64,000 nucleotides of DNA from the NCBI RefSeq assembly GCF_019236175.1, contig NZ_JAFAJM010000003.1, positions 1 through 64,000 on the forward strand. The letters are read 5' to 3'. The translations under genes were made by a program, and so were the position numbers. This document shows, piece after piece, positions 8,329 to 17,611 of this stretch (positions are counted from its first letter, which is position 1; each line of letters starts with the position of its first letter). The notes under the pieces are model-generated. The model saw only the letters and a program-made list of their open reading frames with translations, made no database searches and was not told the DNA's origin. This stretch comes from Chryseobacterium sp. Its GTDB lineage: Bacteria > Bacteroidota > Bacteroidia > Flavobacteriales > Weeksellaceae.

Positions 8329-9375
8329 ATGAAAAACATATCTGTGAAAAAATCATTTTTTTATGCCTGTTTATGCGGGGTATTTCTTATTTCATGTAAA
8401 AAAGAAATAGAAAAAATAAGCGATACTTTTAAAGACACAGTTTCTTCTGTATCGGAAACTCCGAAAGCGGAAGCAGATTCTATTAAAAAAGATTCTGTAC
8501 CTGTGGTGAAGAAAGAATCAGCTCCGCCTGCCATGCAGGAAGATGGTTTTTATAATGCTTTTGTACTTCCAAAAGATAAAAAAATGAGGGATTCTGTGTA
8601 TGCAGCATTCAGCAAAAAATATAATGAAAAAGAACGAACCGCTATTTTAGCCCTAAACAGGCTGGATTCCAAAAGTAAATGGAATGCAGATACTCTTGTT
8701 GTACCGGCAAAAATAGATACAACACTGATGGCTTATTCTCCTTTTCCTATGCAACTGGATGTATTGAGCGGCGTGAAAAAATTTGTCATCTTTTCATATC
8801 CTATTCAGGCTTTCGCAGTGTATTCAAATGGAAGCCTTGTAAAATGGGGACCTACAAGTATGGGGAAAAAAGCAGCTCAGACGACAAGAGGTCTTACTTT
8901 TGCCAACTGGAAAAAGAAACTGTCAATCTCTACCGTAAGCAGCGAATGGAAACTTCCTTACAACTTCAATATTCATAATATAGGAGGAATCGGATGGCAT
9001 GAATACACTCTTCCCGGATACCCGGCATCACACTCATGTTTAAGATTATTAAGGAAAGATGCCCAATGGTTGTATTCATATGCGGATACCTGGATATTGA
9101 ACCCCGGCGGAGCTACTACAAAGGCCAGAGGAACGGCTGTTATGGTATTCGGAGACTATAACTGGGGCGGAAGAAAACCCTGGAAGAAACTTTTAAATGA
9201 TCCGAATGCCAATAATATCTCAGTGGAAGAACTTACAAAGTTATTAGAACCGGATGTTCCTAAAATGCTGAAAGAACAAAGCAACAGAGAAAGAGTGGCG
9301 GATTCTATTAAAACAGCAAAAGCAATGGCTGCTCCTGTGGTCAGTGAAAAACCTGCGGAATCTTCGTCTAATTAA
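8329..9375 (+). CDS. L,D-transpeptidase (YkuD-type) lipoprotein
   Basis: The 348-residue protein has a lipobox ending in Cys23 (FLISC), a low-complexity charged linker to about residue 70, then a catalytic domain. The YkuD active-site pattern is visible as His216, His224 and SHSCLRL, with nucleophile Cys237 and Arg239. Such enzymes form 3-3 peptidoglycan cross-links or attach proteins to peptidoglycan in the periplasm. A charged tail follows the domain. Its 3' end overlaps by 8 bases the convergent small membrane protein gene. It is a single-gene unit preceded by a promoter-like sequence. Confidence 0.9.
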   Translation: MKNISVKKSFFYACLCGVFLISCKKEIEKISDTFKDTVSSVSETPKAEADSIKKDSVPVVKKESAPPAMQEDGFYNAFVLPKDKKMRDSVYAAFSKKYNEKERTAILALNRLDSKSKWNADTLVVPAKIDTTLMAYSPFPMQLDVLSGVKKFVIFSYPIQAFAVYSNGSLVKWGPTSMGKKAAQTTRGLTFANWKKKLSISTVSSEWKLPYNFNIHNIGGIGWHEYTLPGYPASHSCLRLLRKDAQWLYSYADTWILNPGGATTKARGTAVMVFGDYNWGGRKPWKKLLNDPNANNISVEELTKLLEPDVPKMLKEQSNRERVADSIKTAKAMAAPVVSEKPAESSSN

Positions 9376-9895
9376 CTTTTTTCTCGAATTGTAAAGTAGA
9401 TTCTTCAGCGAATTTTCTTAGTTTAAGCATTTCTTCTTTTCCTTTATGCTGTCCGAATCTTGCAGCAGCATAGGTGAGAAGAATAAAAAATATCATGACA
9501 AAAGAAGCGCTTAGTGCCCAAGGGTACTCGGCGCTTTTTATTTGTTTTTCTACATAATACATCGTAAAGAATGTCATCCAGAGAATAGAAAAAGAAAAAT
9601 AAAGGAACATGAAAAATGTCCAGACTGCAGAACTTGGCCCGAATACACCCCGGATGACCGTATGCTCATCCTCATGTTCGACACGCAGAGAAAGACGGGG
9701 TTTCCAGTAATTATCATACTTTGTTTCTACGCTGATTGTGGCTACTTCTTTATTGATATTACCGGAAAATTCATCTTGATGTTCCGCAAGGTATTTTTTT
9801 AAATTTTCAGCATACTCTTCTTTGGTAAGATGGGTAAACATCTTAAATCTGGGTCTGGTTCTTATTCTGTCTAAGGTGGTTTCTTCGGTTTCCAT
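9368..9895 (-). CDS. Two-helix membrane protein of unknown function
   Basis: This 175-residue protein has a soluble N-terminal part of about 85 residues, rich in charged residues, followed by two transmembrane helices (about 91-114 and 126-146) and a charged cytoplasmic tail. No named family is recognised. The gene starts 3 bases after the retropepsin/PDZ gene stop, so the two form an operon. The soluble part could be a small beta-rich domain. It converges with and overlaps the transpeptidase gene by 8 bases. Confidence 0.75.
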   Translation of the reverse strand: METEETTLDRIRTRPRFKMFTHLTKEEYAENLKKYLAEHQDEFSGNINKEVATISVETKYDNYWKPRLSLRVEHEDEHTVIRGVFGPSSAVWTFFMFLYFSFSILWMTFFTMYYVEKQIKSAEYPWALSASFVMIFFILLTYAAARFGQHKGKEEMLKLRKFAEESTLQFEKKVN

Positions 9896-9898
9896 AGG

Positions 9899-11221
9899 CT
9901 AATCTTGATAAGGGATCGGATCTTCTAAGGTAAATCCTAAAGTTAAAGTTTCATTTTTTCTCTCAATAACAAGGGTGATATTTCGGCCCTCAGAAGATTT
10001 CACAAGTTCAATGATTTTTTCCATCGTCATATCCGATGCTTTGTTTCCATTGATACTGATAATTTTGTCATCTTTTTTTAACCCTGCTTTATCTGCCGGA
10101 GAATCTTTTCTTACCCCTGCGATCGAAAAAACAGGTTTCAGAATAAATTTATACTGGAAAGAATCCGGTGAATAGGCTTCATTCATTTTAATGGTGGACG
10201 GCTGAGTTTCAATTTTTACCCTCTCTTCACTCCATTCCAGCCCATCCTGTCTGAAGTCTAATCCACTCATGTTAAAATGAAAAGGATCATCAAAAAATCT
10301 GTTTTTCTTTATATATAACTTTTTGTTAGTGTAATCAAATATAACAAAAAATCTGCGCATAATTTCTCCGCCCACAGATCCTTTTCTGTTTTCCACCAAA
10401 TTGACGTGCTGAATGGAAAACTCATCAGGCATAGAAGTGATGGGCTTTTCAAACTTAAATTTTCCGAGATAAAAGTTGTGGATTCTGCTTCTTTTGCCAT
10501 AAATATCGCCATTGAATCCCCGGCCGAGAAAATCATCAATATTAGGTCTGTTATAGACAAAATTTTTAATTAAAGTAGGGAAGAGCCATAAAGCGTCACT
10601 ATTGCCAAGATCAATCAATAATTTTGAGTTTTTCTTTTCATTGGTCATTTCTATATCGGCATAGAGATAAGGTTTTTCTTTTTCTATGCTAATGGAAAGT
10701 TCATCAAACTTTCTGATCTTCTTTGGAAGGGCATCCTGATTTTCATATACCGTTATTTTTTTTGCGGCATAGTCTATCGAAATAGGATGATTTTTAAAAA
10801 AATGATACCCAATCATTCCATTGACCGGAATTCCTACATGGGAGGAGATATTAAACTCTTCATCAATAATAATATAAAGAGACATGGAGTTATTAATGAT
10901 ATGGTCACCTATCCGGGCTAAATTCCGTTCAGATTTTAAGCCGTCAATACTTTTGCTGCCTCCCAGTCCTGAAAATTTCACCTTTTCTACATTAGCCAGC
11001 TTGACTTCCTTATTGTCTACACTGAAAAGCAGGGTTTCCGAAACACCGGTATCCAGTAAGAAAGTGAGTTCAGCACCATTAACGTTGATGGGAATAAAAA
11101 TAAGATTATTGATGAACTTAAACGGAATCACTGCTTTGGAAGCATTGGTCAGTTCAAATGAATTCTGGGCATTGATTAAAATGCTTATAAATAAACCCAA
11201 TAAAAGAACCCTGAATTTCAT
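9899..11221 (-). CDS. Retropepsin-like aspartic protease with C-terminal PDZ domain
   Basis: The 440-residue protein has a signal peptide (cleavage after about residue 18, INAQ). The aspartyl protease motif LLDTG (Asp57) lies in the first lobe. The second lobe has LLIDLGNSDALWLF, where a Leu replaces Thr. A PDZ domain occupies residues 355-435 (DSPADKAGLKKDDKIISING). It is a periplasmic or surface protein that may cleave or bind peptides. The altered second motif leaves activity open. It is followed at once by a two-helix membrane protein gene. Confidence 0.85.
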   Translation of the reverse strand: MKFRVLLLGLFISILINAQNSFELTNASKAVIPFKFINNLIFIPINVNGAELTFLLDTGVSETLLFSVDNKEVKLANVEKVKFSGLGGSKSIDGLKSERNLARIGDHIINNSMSLYIIIDEEFNISSHVGIPVNGMIGYHFFKNHPISIDYAAKKITVYENQDALPKKIRKFDELSISIEKEKPYLYADIEMTNEKKNSKLLIDLGNSDALWLFPTLIKNFVYNRPNIDDFLGRGFNGDIYGKRSRIHNFYLGKFKFEKPITSMPDEFSIQHVNLVENRKGSVGGEIMRRFFVIFDYTNKKLYIKKNRFFDDPFHFNMSGLDFRQDGLEWSEERVKIETQPSTIKMNEAYSPDSFQYKFILKPVFSIAGVRKDSPADKAGLKKDDKIISINGNKASDMTMEKIIELVKSSEGRNITLVIERKNETLTLGFTLEDPIPYQD

Positions 11222-11255
11222 TTACTGAATTTAGTGAAAAAATACAGATTATCAA

Positions 11256-11285
11256 TAAAAAAACATTCCAAATGCAGGAATGTTT
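11256..11285 (-). terminator. Terminator of the esterase gene
   Basis: On the minus strand AAACATTCC pairs with GGAATGTTT around a 7-base loop and is followed by a T run (the A tract at 11256-11263 on the plus strand). It lies about 50 bases past the stop codon of the minus-strand alpha/beta hydrolase gene. Confidence 0.75.
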
Positions 11286-11335
11286 GTATAAATTACAATA
11301 AATTGCAATACGTTATTGATTTATTTCAAATGGAA

Positions 11336-11980
11336 TTAAGCGTTTTTAGAGAAGAATTCCATGAGGTCCATATAATTCTTCTGGTTCACTCCATGCCCAC
11401 TCATATATTCTCTGAATGTGAAATAACAGCTCAGATCATACAACAGATCCGCAGCTTTTCTTCCCCATTCTAAAGGAATAACAGCATCATCAGTACCGTG
11501 TGAGATGAAAAATCTTAATCTTTCCAGTTTCTTTTTATCCTTTACAATACCATCCAGCAGCTTTTCTTCCGGATAGGTACTCAGGCAGGCAATATTATTA
11601 AAAAGCTCAGGATGTTGTAACGCTAAGGCATAGCATAGCATACCTCCCTGGCTAAAGCCGCATAAGTGTACTTTGCTTTCGGTAAGCCCATAGTGATTGA
11701 TGATTTTTAATATACTTTCCAATACTGAATTAAAGGATTCCTTCGCCTGGTCTATATCAATAAAATTTTCAGCATTGTTAAAATCAATATCAAACCAGGA
11801 ATATCCTTCAAACTGGGTATCTCTGGGTGCTCGGAAGCTTATAATAAGCCAGTCATTAGGCAATGTTTCTCTAAAGCTGAAAAGATCTTGTTCATTGCTT
11901 CCGTAGCCATGAAGCATAAAAAGAACAGGAGTAGTGGAAGTAATATTTTCCGGCTCTCTTACTATATAATCTAAATTCAT
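11336..11980 (-). CDS. Alpha/beta hydrolase, phospholipase/carboxylesterase family
   Basis: The 214-residue protein matches the acyl-protein thioesterase/carboxylesterase family in length and motifs: LHGYGSNEQDL (oxyanion region), GFSQGG with nucleophile Ser110, an Asp in HGTDDAVIP (about 164), and His196 in SGHGV. It probably hydrolyses short esters or lysophospholipids in the cytoplasm, since no signal peptide is seen. It is a single-gene transcript with its own terminator. The physiological substrate cannot be read from the sequence. Confidence 0.87.
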   Translation of the reverse strand: MNLDYIVREPENITSTTPVLFMLHGYGSNEQDLFSFRETLPNDWLIISFRAPRDTQFEGYSWFDIDFNNAENFIDIDQAKESFNSVLESILKIINHYGLTESKVHLCGFSQGGMLCYALALQHPELFNNIACLSTYPEEKLLDGIVKDKKKLERLRFFISHGTDDAVIPLEWGRKAADLLYDLSCYFTFREYMSGHGVNQKNYMDLMEFFSKNA

Positions 11981-12196
11981 ACAGCAAATATAGCCAATAA
12001 ATCATATTGTAAATTCTATGTTTTATTATTCATGTAAATAAGTTTGGCAATCAGATGCCGGATGTTTAATGATTGTTCATTTGAACTGTATTATTGTGTG
12101 TTAGACTGTTTTTTTTTGTTTTTGCTGATTTGATATTATTTGTAATTCTTTATTGAAAATTTTCTATAAAAGTTATTTTTATATTAATAAAAAACC

Positions 12197-12204
12197 TATA
12201 TTTG
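12197..12204 (+). promoter_or_regulatory. -7 promoter element (TATATTTG) before lipoprotein gene
   Basis: TATATTTG matches the flavobacterial -7 consensus TAnnTTTG exactly and ends 25 bases before the ATG of the lipoprotein gene. A clear TTTG -33 box at the usual spacing is not seen, so additional activation is possible. Confidence 0.55.
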
Positions 12205-12229
12205 GAACATTAAAAATCTATTTGGAGAA

Positions 12230-12649
12230 ATGAAGCAATTTTACAAATCAAAAAGTTTACTAAGACTTTCTTTTTTATTCGTTTTATTATTTTCTGTAGT
12301 TACTGTTGTCAGTTCTTGTAAAAAAGATGATGATGACGGATCTCAGGATCACATGGTTCAATTTGAAGTAAAGACTAGTACCGGAGGGGTTATTAAAACA
12401 ATTGTAACTCAGGTAGGAACTACTAAAACTGATATTTTTGATCCGGTAGGAACAACCTGGAAAAGTGATGAGTTTTTTGTGAACTCAAGCCAGGCACAAT
12501 TAAATCTGGATGCTAATGCATCACTTCCGGATGTTGATTCAGAATTAACGATCAATCTTTGGATAGATGGCGAAATTGTAAAAACAGATAAGAAGAAAGG
12601 AAAAGGTGTACTTGTTGCTTCTATTGATTACAGCTTCTTAGAATTGTAA
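12230..12649 (+). CDS. Small lipoprotein, paralogue of the one at 15505
   Basis: The 139-residue protein has a lipobox ending in VSSC (Cys30) followed by KKDDDDGSQD. Its mature part reads as a beta-rich domain with GTTWKSDEFF and LTINLWIDGEIVK. These match GTTWSSPEIT and LKVQIWVDGELKK in the lipoprotein at 15505, so the two are paralogues. They bracket a two-component system read on the opposite strand, which suggests a functional link. It is probably exported to the periplasm or outer membrane. No named family is recognised. Confidence 0.8.
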   Translation: MKQFYKSKSLLRLSFLFVLLFSVVTVVSSCKKDDDDGSQDHMVQFEVKTSTGGVIKTIVTQVGTTKTDIFDPVGTTWKSDEFFVNSSQAQLNLDANASLPDVDSELTINLWIDGEIVKTDKKKGKGVLVASIDYSFLEL

Positions 12650-12663
12650 ATTTATTATTAAAA

Positions 12664-12700
12664 TAAAAAAAGCCGCTTTGAGTCAAAGCGGCTTTTTTAT
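12664..12700. terminator. Bidirectional terminator
   Basis: AAGCCGCTTTGA and TCAAAGCGGCTT form a 12-bp stem around a single central base (a tight hairpin), with an A run on one side and a T run on the other. It serves both the lipoprotein gene (plus) and the response regulator gene (minus), whose 3' ends converge here. Confidence 0.88.
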
Positions 12701-13341
12701 GGGGTATTTTCAAGCATATTCAGTTGTAATGCCAAATTGATGAGCTCGGTTGAATTTTTGGCCTGAAATTTCTGCAACAGATTTTTACGGTGAGTGTCTA
12801 CTGTGAGCGGGCTGAGAAACAATTCATCAGCGATCATTATACTTGTTTTCCCTTCTGCTACCAGATGAAGGATCTGTTTTTCCCTTTTGGTAAGCCTTGG
12901 AACCGTATGGTCATGGGGTGATGGTTTACTGATAATCTGTTTTGTCTCATTGCAAAAAACAATATTTCCCGAATAGGCTCCCTGAAGGCAGGCAGCCAGT
13001 TCATCGATTGAAGTATTTTTAAGAATATAGCCACTGGCTCCATTTTGTACAGATTGCATGATAATACTTCTTTCAGAGCGATTACTGAACATGATTACTG
13101 CAGTGGCCGGGGATATTTTTTTTATTTCACGGCAGATTTCAGCACCATTGGCATCCGGCAGGGTGATGTCAAGAAGGATAATATCCACCTTATGATGCTG
13201 AATAAAATTGATAATTTCAGAACCTGTAGTAAAGCTTTCAGAAACCGTAAAATGAAGATGATTGCTAAACATCCTTTTCAATCCTTCGATAACGATGGGG
13301 TGATCGTCTACAATGACAATATTTATTTTTTTATTCTCCAT
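12697..13341 (-). CDS. NarL/FixJ-family response regulator
   Basis: The 214-residue protein has a receiver domain (VDDHP at 11-15, phospho-acceptor Asp58 in LLDIT, and a switch Ser in VIMFSN) and a C-terminal LuxR helix-turn-helix (LTKREKQILHLVAEGKTSIM, then LSPLTVDTHRKNLL). It starts inside the 3' end of the sensor kinase gene (11-base overlap), so the two are translated from one message and form a cognate pair. Likely targets include the flanking paralogous lipoprotein genes, but no operator was identified. Confidence 0.93.
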   Translation of the reverse strand: MENKKINIVIVDDHPIVIEGLKRMFSNHLHFTVSESFTTGSEIINFIQHHKVDIILLDITLPDANGAEICREIKKISPATAVIMFSNRSERSIIMQSVQNGASGYILKNTSIDELAACLQGAYSGNIVFCNETKQIISKPSPHDHTVPRLTKREKQILHLVAEGKTSIMIADELFLSPLTVDTHRKNLLQKFQAKNSTELINLALQLNMLENTP

Positions 13342-15304
13342 GGATATTGAGTTCTATATTAATACTTGTTCCCTGAAGATCAGAATTAATTTCCATTTTC
13401 CCTTTCAGGTAATTGACTCTGTTTTTCAGATTTCGAAGCCCCATACTTTTGGTCATTTTTTCAATACCTTCTTTAAAGCCTTTCCCGTTATCTTCAATGG
13501 TGATCAGGAAGCTTTCCGCAGCCTGAGAACATTGTAATAAAATATTGCTGGCTTCTGCGTGTTTGATGGCATTGGCCAATAGCTCCTGTACAATCCGGTA
13601 GATATTAAGCTGAATATTCAGAGGGAGATTTTTTTCAATATCAATGGCCTGGAAATCAATTTCGAGATCTTTACGGCCGTAAAATTCGCACAGATCATTC
13701 AATGCGGTCTCCAGTCCGAAATTCAAAAGGGATTCAGGCATTAAATTTCTTGCTACATGACGAAGTTCGCTTACAGAATTATCCAGTTGTCCCAGAATTT
13801 TATAAAATTCCTGATTTTTTTCGGGATCTAAATGATTGGAAGACCATGTAGAAAAATTGATTTTTACGCCGGCCAGCATTCCACCCAGGCCATCATGAAG
13901 ATCTCTTGCAATACGTTCTCTTTCTCTTTCTTCGCCATCCAGGATGGCTTTAGTCAGTGATAATTCTTCTTTTTGTTTAATCTCATGTATCTTTTGCTTA
14001 GAGATTTTTTTATTCTTCCTGAAAATAATAAGAAGGAAAATCAAGAGGCTTAAAGCCAGTAAAAGAACAAGGCTTAGTCCCCATAAATAGGAGTTTTTTT
14101 TGTTTACCTCTAAATCCTTTTGATTTTTTTCTGCATTTAATAAAGCTATTTTCCTTTCTTTTTCCACAGCATTATACTTCGCTTCAATTTTATTGATCTC
14201 CAGTTTCACATTTTCAGTATTCAGACTGTCATTGAGTCTGGAATATTTTTGTTCCCATACTAATGCTTCGCGGGGATTTCCCATTTCTTCACTGAGTGTG
14301 GAAAGCTGTTTATAAAAGGTTTTCCTATTGTTTAGGTCCAGGACAAGAGATTTTTCTGCCAAAACGTTTTCCAATACTTTTTTGGCTTCTGGATATCTTT
14401 TCAATTTTCTTAAAATATCATATTTATTGAAATAAAACATTTGAGCCAGCAGATTCTGATTAAATTTTTTTGCATAAAATATTCCTTTATCAATGACAGG
14501 TAATGCTTCCGAGTTTTTTTGTTTGGTAATAAAGTAAAGCGTTTTACCATAATAGTAGAAAGCATTGGAGGAAGACTCAGGATAAGGCTGAATTAGTTTT
14601 TCCGCTTTGTCCAGAAATTTTCTGGCTTCATCTCCTTTTGCCTGATAACAGAAATTACTGGCAGAATTGAGATAAGTGTAAAATAGTTCCGAAGAATTCG
14701 GATAGTTTTTTTCAAGAATTTCTAAAGCCTTTTTATTATAGTTTTCTGCTTTTTCAAACTGGGCATTATACGTAAGAATAATAGCAAGCTGGGTATACAG
14801 AAAACCGAGGTTTCTGCTTTTATCATATTTTTTAATCAGCGGAAGGGCTTTTTCAAGAATAATTTTAACAAGGAAGGGATAACCTTCTTTGTCTTTCCGG
14901 GTGACACCGTAGCTGTACCATGCGAGTGCCTGAAAAGTTTCAGATTCCTCATTTTTGAATTTGGATAATGCTTTAATTGCCTGTTCATAGAAAGGAGCCG
15001 CTTTTTCCTTATTCCGGTCCAGATAATACTGTCCTTCATAATAAGAGCCTTTTGCAGTCAGGAAGGGGCTGTTTTTAACTAATATTTTTCCGTTTTCCAG
15101 GTACTTTTTACTCAGCAGGGAATCACTATTCCGGTAATAGTTGGATAAAATAAAAGAAGCATTTCCTTTTGAAACAGCTGCGGACGGTCCTGTTATAATA
15201 TGTTGTAAACTGTCTAAATAAGATTTTTCATGAAGCGGGATAATTTGCTGTGAATGTAAACTGAAAGATAATAAAATGCTTAATAGGATCAGTAATCTCT
15301 TCAT
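13331..15304 (-). CDS. HPK7-type sensor histidine kinase with periplasmic TPR domain
   Basis: The 657-residue protein has a signal peptide (about 1-18), TPR-like helical repeats through about residue 390, a coiled coil, one transmembrane helix (about 405-428), then a HisKA_3 dimerisation domain with the phospho-acceptor His470 (RDLHDGLGG). A HATPase_c domain follows, with NIYRIVQELLANAIKHA and DNGKGF. The TPR-plus-kinase layout is typical of Bacteroidota and would sense a periplasmic protein or peptide. It is paired with the response regulator that overlaps its 3' end. Confidence 0.93.
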   Translation of the reverse strand: MKRLLILLSILLSFSLHSQQIIPLHEKSYLDSLQHIITGPSAAVSKGNASFILSNYYRNSDSLLSKKYLENGKILVKNSPFLTAKGSYYEGQYYLDRNKEKAAPFYEQAIKALSKFKNEESETFQALAWYSYGVTRKDKEGYPFLVKIILEKALPLIKKYDKSRNLGFLYTQLAIILTYNAQFEKAENYNKKALEILEKNYPNSSELFYTYLNSASNFCYQAKGDEARKFLDKAEKLIQPYPESSSNAFYYYGKTLYFITKQKNSEALPVIDKGIFYAKKFNQNLLAQMFYFNKYDILRKLKRYPEAKKVLENVLAEKSLVLDLNNRKTFYKQLSTLSEEMGNPREALVWEQKYSRLNDSLNTENVKLEINKIEAKYNAVEKERKIALLNAEKNQKDLEVNKKNSYLWGLSLVLLLALSLLIFLLIIFRKNKKISKQKIHEIKQKEELSLTKAILDGEERERERIARDLHDGLGGMLAGVKINFSTWSSNHLDPEKNQEFYKILGQLDNSVSELRHVARNLMPESLLNFGLETALNDLCEFYGRKDLEIDFQAIDIEKNLPLNIQLNIYRIVQELLANAIKHAEASNILLQCSQAAESFLITIEDNGKGFKEGIEKMTKSMGLRNLKNRVNYLKGKMEINSDLQGTSINIELNIHGE

Positions 15305-15410
15305 GATGGGTCAATTCTGTATAATATTTTTTAAAATGCTGAATTTAATTAAAAAAATCAGCAAATAAAATACCTGAATTTAGGTAGAAAAAATTACCCT
15401 TTTTTTAGGA

Positions 15411-15441
15411 TTGATAAAGTTTGAGGACTCTAATAGCTTTG
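15411..15441 (+). promoter_or_regulatory. Promoter of the second small lipoprotein gene
   Basis: TTG (15411) is separated by 20 bases from TAGCTTTG (15434-15441), which matches TAnnTTTG. The -7 box lies 63 bases before the ATG. Confidence 0.55.
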
Positions 15442-15504
15442 CAGGTATCAAATCACTAATCATAGAATATTAAATAAAGTAACTAAAATTTAAACAAAAA
15501 GATT

Positions 15505-15927
15505 ATGAAAAAAATGAGAATGAGCCGACTGTTGAAGGGAACATTTGTTGTATTGTTAACAGCAATGCTGGTAGGATTTGTGTCCTCTTGCAGTAAAGAT
15601 GACGACGATAATGTACCGGGAGTGGGTGCAGGGAAAAGTCATAAAGTTGTTTTTAAAGCGATCGCTTCTGCAGGAAGCAATATAGATGTTGCAGCTTATG
15701 GAATTGACGGGAGTGCTACTACGGCAACCAGCCTTAGCGGAACAACCTGGTCAAGCCCTGAAATTACAACACAACCCGGAGCTTATACTGCGAATGTTGC
15801 GGTAAACGCCATTGGAGCGAATGCTTCTTCCACTTTAAAAGTTCAGATCTGGGTAGACGGGGAACTGAAGAAAGAAGGAACTTCAAGCGGACAGATTTTA
15901 GCAGCTTCTGCCGGTTATGGATTTTAA
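15505..15927 (+). CDS. Small lipoprotein, paralogue of the one at 12230
   Basis: The 140-residue protein has a lipobox ending in VSSC (Cys29) followed by an acidic stretch (SKDDDDNVPG). Its mature part shares GTTW, an IWVDGE-type strand and a closing small-residue strand with the lipoprotein at 12230. The pair sits on either side of the kinase/response regulator operon, with this one transcribed divergently from the kinase. It is likely a surface or periplasmic lipoprotein; the function is unknown. Confidence 0.8.
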   Translation: MKKMRMSRLLKGTFVVLLTAMLVGFVSSCSKDDDDNVPGVGAGKSHKVVFKAIASAGSNIDVAAYGIDGSATTATSLSGTTWSSPEITTQPGAYTANVAVNAIGANASSTLKVQIWVDGELKKEGTSSGQILAASAGYGF

Positions 15928-15950
15928 TAATTAACGACCTTTCAAAATAG

Positions 15951-15988
15951 AATCGGTGCTAAGATTGATCTTGGTACCGATTTTTTTG
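15951..15988 (+). terminator. Terminator after the second small lipoprotein gene
   Basis: AATCGGT and ACCGATT pair around an 18-base loop and are followed by seven Ts. It lies 23 bases past the stop codon. Confidence 0.75.
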
Positions 15989-16078
15989 TTTAACGGTAAA
16001 AAAACGGTCTTTCTTTTTTGCGGATCCGCGGAATATGATAATTATTCAATATTTTTTAGATATATCCATTACAAACAA

Positions 16079-16115
16079 AACCGGTGCTGAATCTGCCTCA
16101 ACACCGGTTTTTTAT
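16079..16115. terminator. Terminator of tyrS (possibly bidirectional)
   Basis: ACCGGTG and CACCGGT arms with inner TGA/TCA pairing form a stable stem. Ts follow on the plus side, and TTTTGTTTG follows on the minus side. It lies 20 bases beyond the tyrS stop codon on the minus strand. Confidence 0.7.
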
Positions 16116-16135
16116 ATTGTATACCACGTTAAAAA

Positions 16136-17431
16136 TTAAATTACCTTTACGATAAAGTAGCTTTTTTTACCTTTTTGAAGTAATAGGAATTTTCCGTCGA
16201 TAAGGTCCGTTTCATTTGCTGTAAATGTGTCATTTACTTTTTGTTTGTTTACAGAGATTGAATTTCCTTTGATTTCTCTCTGTGCTTCACTTTTAGATTT
16301 TAAGAATCCTGATTTTTCGGAAAGAAGATCAATCATATTAATTCCCAGTACATCTGCTTTAGCCACCTCTTTTTGAGGAACCCCGTCAAATACTTCAAGG
16401 AATGTCTCTTCATCAAGGCTTACCAGATCTTCTGCTGTAGAACGTCCAAAAAGAATCTCTGAAGCTTTCAGTGCTTTTTCATATTCTTCTCTTCCGTGTA
16501 CCCAAACTGTAACTTCCTCTGCCAGTTTTTTCTGTAGTTTTCTTTCGTGTGGAGCGGTTTTATGCTCTTCGATTAAAGCTTCAATTTCTTCTTTACCCAG
16601 GAATGTGTAGAATTTAATAAACCTTTCAGCATCTTCATCGGTAGCATTCAGCCAGAACTGGTAGAATTTGTATGGAGAAGTCTTCTTTTTGTCAAGCCAG
16701 TAGTTTTCACCGCTTTCAGATTTTCCGAATTTAGAACCATCTGCTTTTGTGATCAGAGGAACAGTTAATGCAAAAGCCTCTCCCTGCGCTTTTCTACGGA
16801 TTAGTTCTGTTCCTGTGGTGATATTTCCCCATTGGTCAGAACCTCCCATCTGAAGTTTTACATTATTATTCTGATACAGGTGAAGAAAATCATACCCCTG
16901 AATCAGCTGATAGGTAAATTCTGTAAAGCTCATTCCGTCTGCACCAGATTCTCCTGAGAATCTTTTCTTTACGGAATCTTTGGCCATCATATAATTTACA
17001 GTAATATTCTTTCCGATATTTTTAGCAAAATCAAGGAAAGAAATATTCTTCATCCAGTCATAGTTGTTTACCAGTTCAGCTTTGTTAGGTTCATTTCCTT
17101 CAAAATTTAAAAACTGAGAAAGCTGGTTCTTTAAGCAGTCAACATAATGTAAAAGAGTTTCTTCATCCAAAAGATTTCTTTCCGCTGACTTTCCAGATGG
17201 ATCTCCGATCATTCCTGTTGCTCCTCCCACCAATGCGATCGGCTTATGGCCATGCTGCTGGAAGTGAGCCAGAATCTTTATCTGAATAAGACTTCCGATA
17301 TGTAAAGAATCGGCAGTAGGGTCAAAACCAATATATGCAGTAGTTACCTCTTTATTCAGTTGTTCATCGGTTCCGGGCATCATATCGGCAAAAAGACCAC
17401 GCCATTTAAGTTCTTCTATAAAGGAATTCAT
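16136..17431 (-). CDS. tyrS: Tyrosyl-tRNA synthetase
   Basis: This is a class I aminoacyl-tRNA synthetase of 431 residues, the usual length for bacterial TyrRS. The HIGH-type motif is HIGS (His44) after [11 protein letters not shown]. The tyrosine site has QGYDFLHLY and [10 protein letters not shown]. The KMSKS-type loop is KFGKS. The C-terminus carries an S4-like RNA-binding domain (about 360-431). It charges tRNA-Tyr in the cytoplasm. It is divergent from the ECF sigma factor gene and ends at its own terminator. Confidence 0.98.
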   Translation of the reverse strand: MNSFIEELKWRGLFADMMPGTDEQLNKEVTTAYIGFDPTADSLHIGSLIQIKILAHFQQHGHKPIALVGGATGMIGDPSGKSAERNLLDEETLLHYVDCLKNQLSQFLNFEGNEPNKAELVNNYDWMKNISFLDFAKNIGKNITVNYMMAKDSVKKRFSGESGADGMSFTEFTYQLIQGYDFLHLYQNNNVKLQMGGSDQWGNITTGTELIRRKAQGEAFALTVPLITKADGSKFGKSESGENYWLDKKKTSPYKFYQFWLNATDEDAERFIKFYTFLGKEEIEALIEEHKTAPHERKLQKKLAEEVTVWVHGREEYEKALKASEILFGRSTAEDLVSLDEETFLEVFDGVPQKEVAKADVLGINMIDLLSEKSGFLKSKSEAQREIKGNSISVNKQKVNDTFTANETDLIDGKFLLLQKGKKSYFIVKVI

Positions 17432-17573
17432 TGATTTTTACTTTAAAAATTTTACGGGGCAAAGATAGTAAATTCAGAAGTATAAAGACAAAAGGGTGAA
17501 AGGCTAAAATTACAAAACCGTAAAATGTTCATATTAGCAGGAAATTCAGGACTACGGCTTACTTTTTTGCAAA

Positions 17574-17605
17574 TTTGTCTTTTCCCGCCAAATGCACTAT
17601 ATTTG
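17574..17605 (+). promoter_or_regulatory. Consensus promoter immediately before the sigma factor start
   Basis: TTTG (17574-17577), 20 bases, then TATATTTG (17598-17605) is a perfect match to the Bacteroidota housekeeping promoter. The likely transcription start falls within a few bases of the ATG at 17612, which implies a very short or absent leader and rules out the upstream in-frame ATG at 17525. Confidence 0.7.
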
Positions 17606-17611
17606 TTAGTA

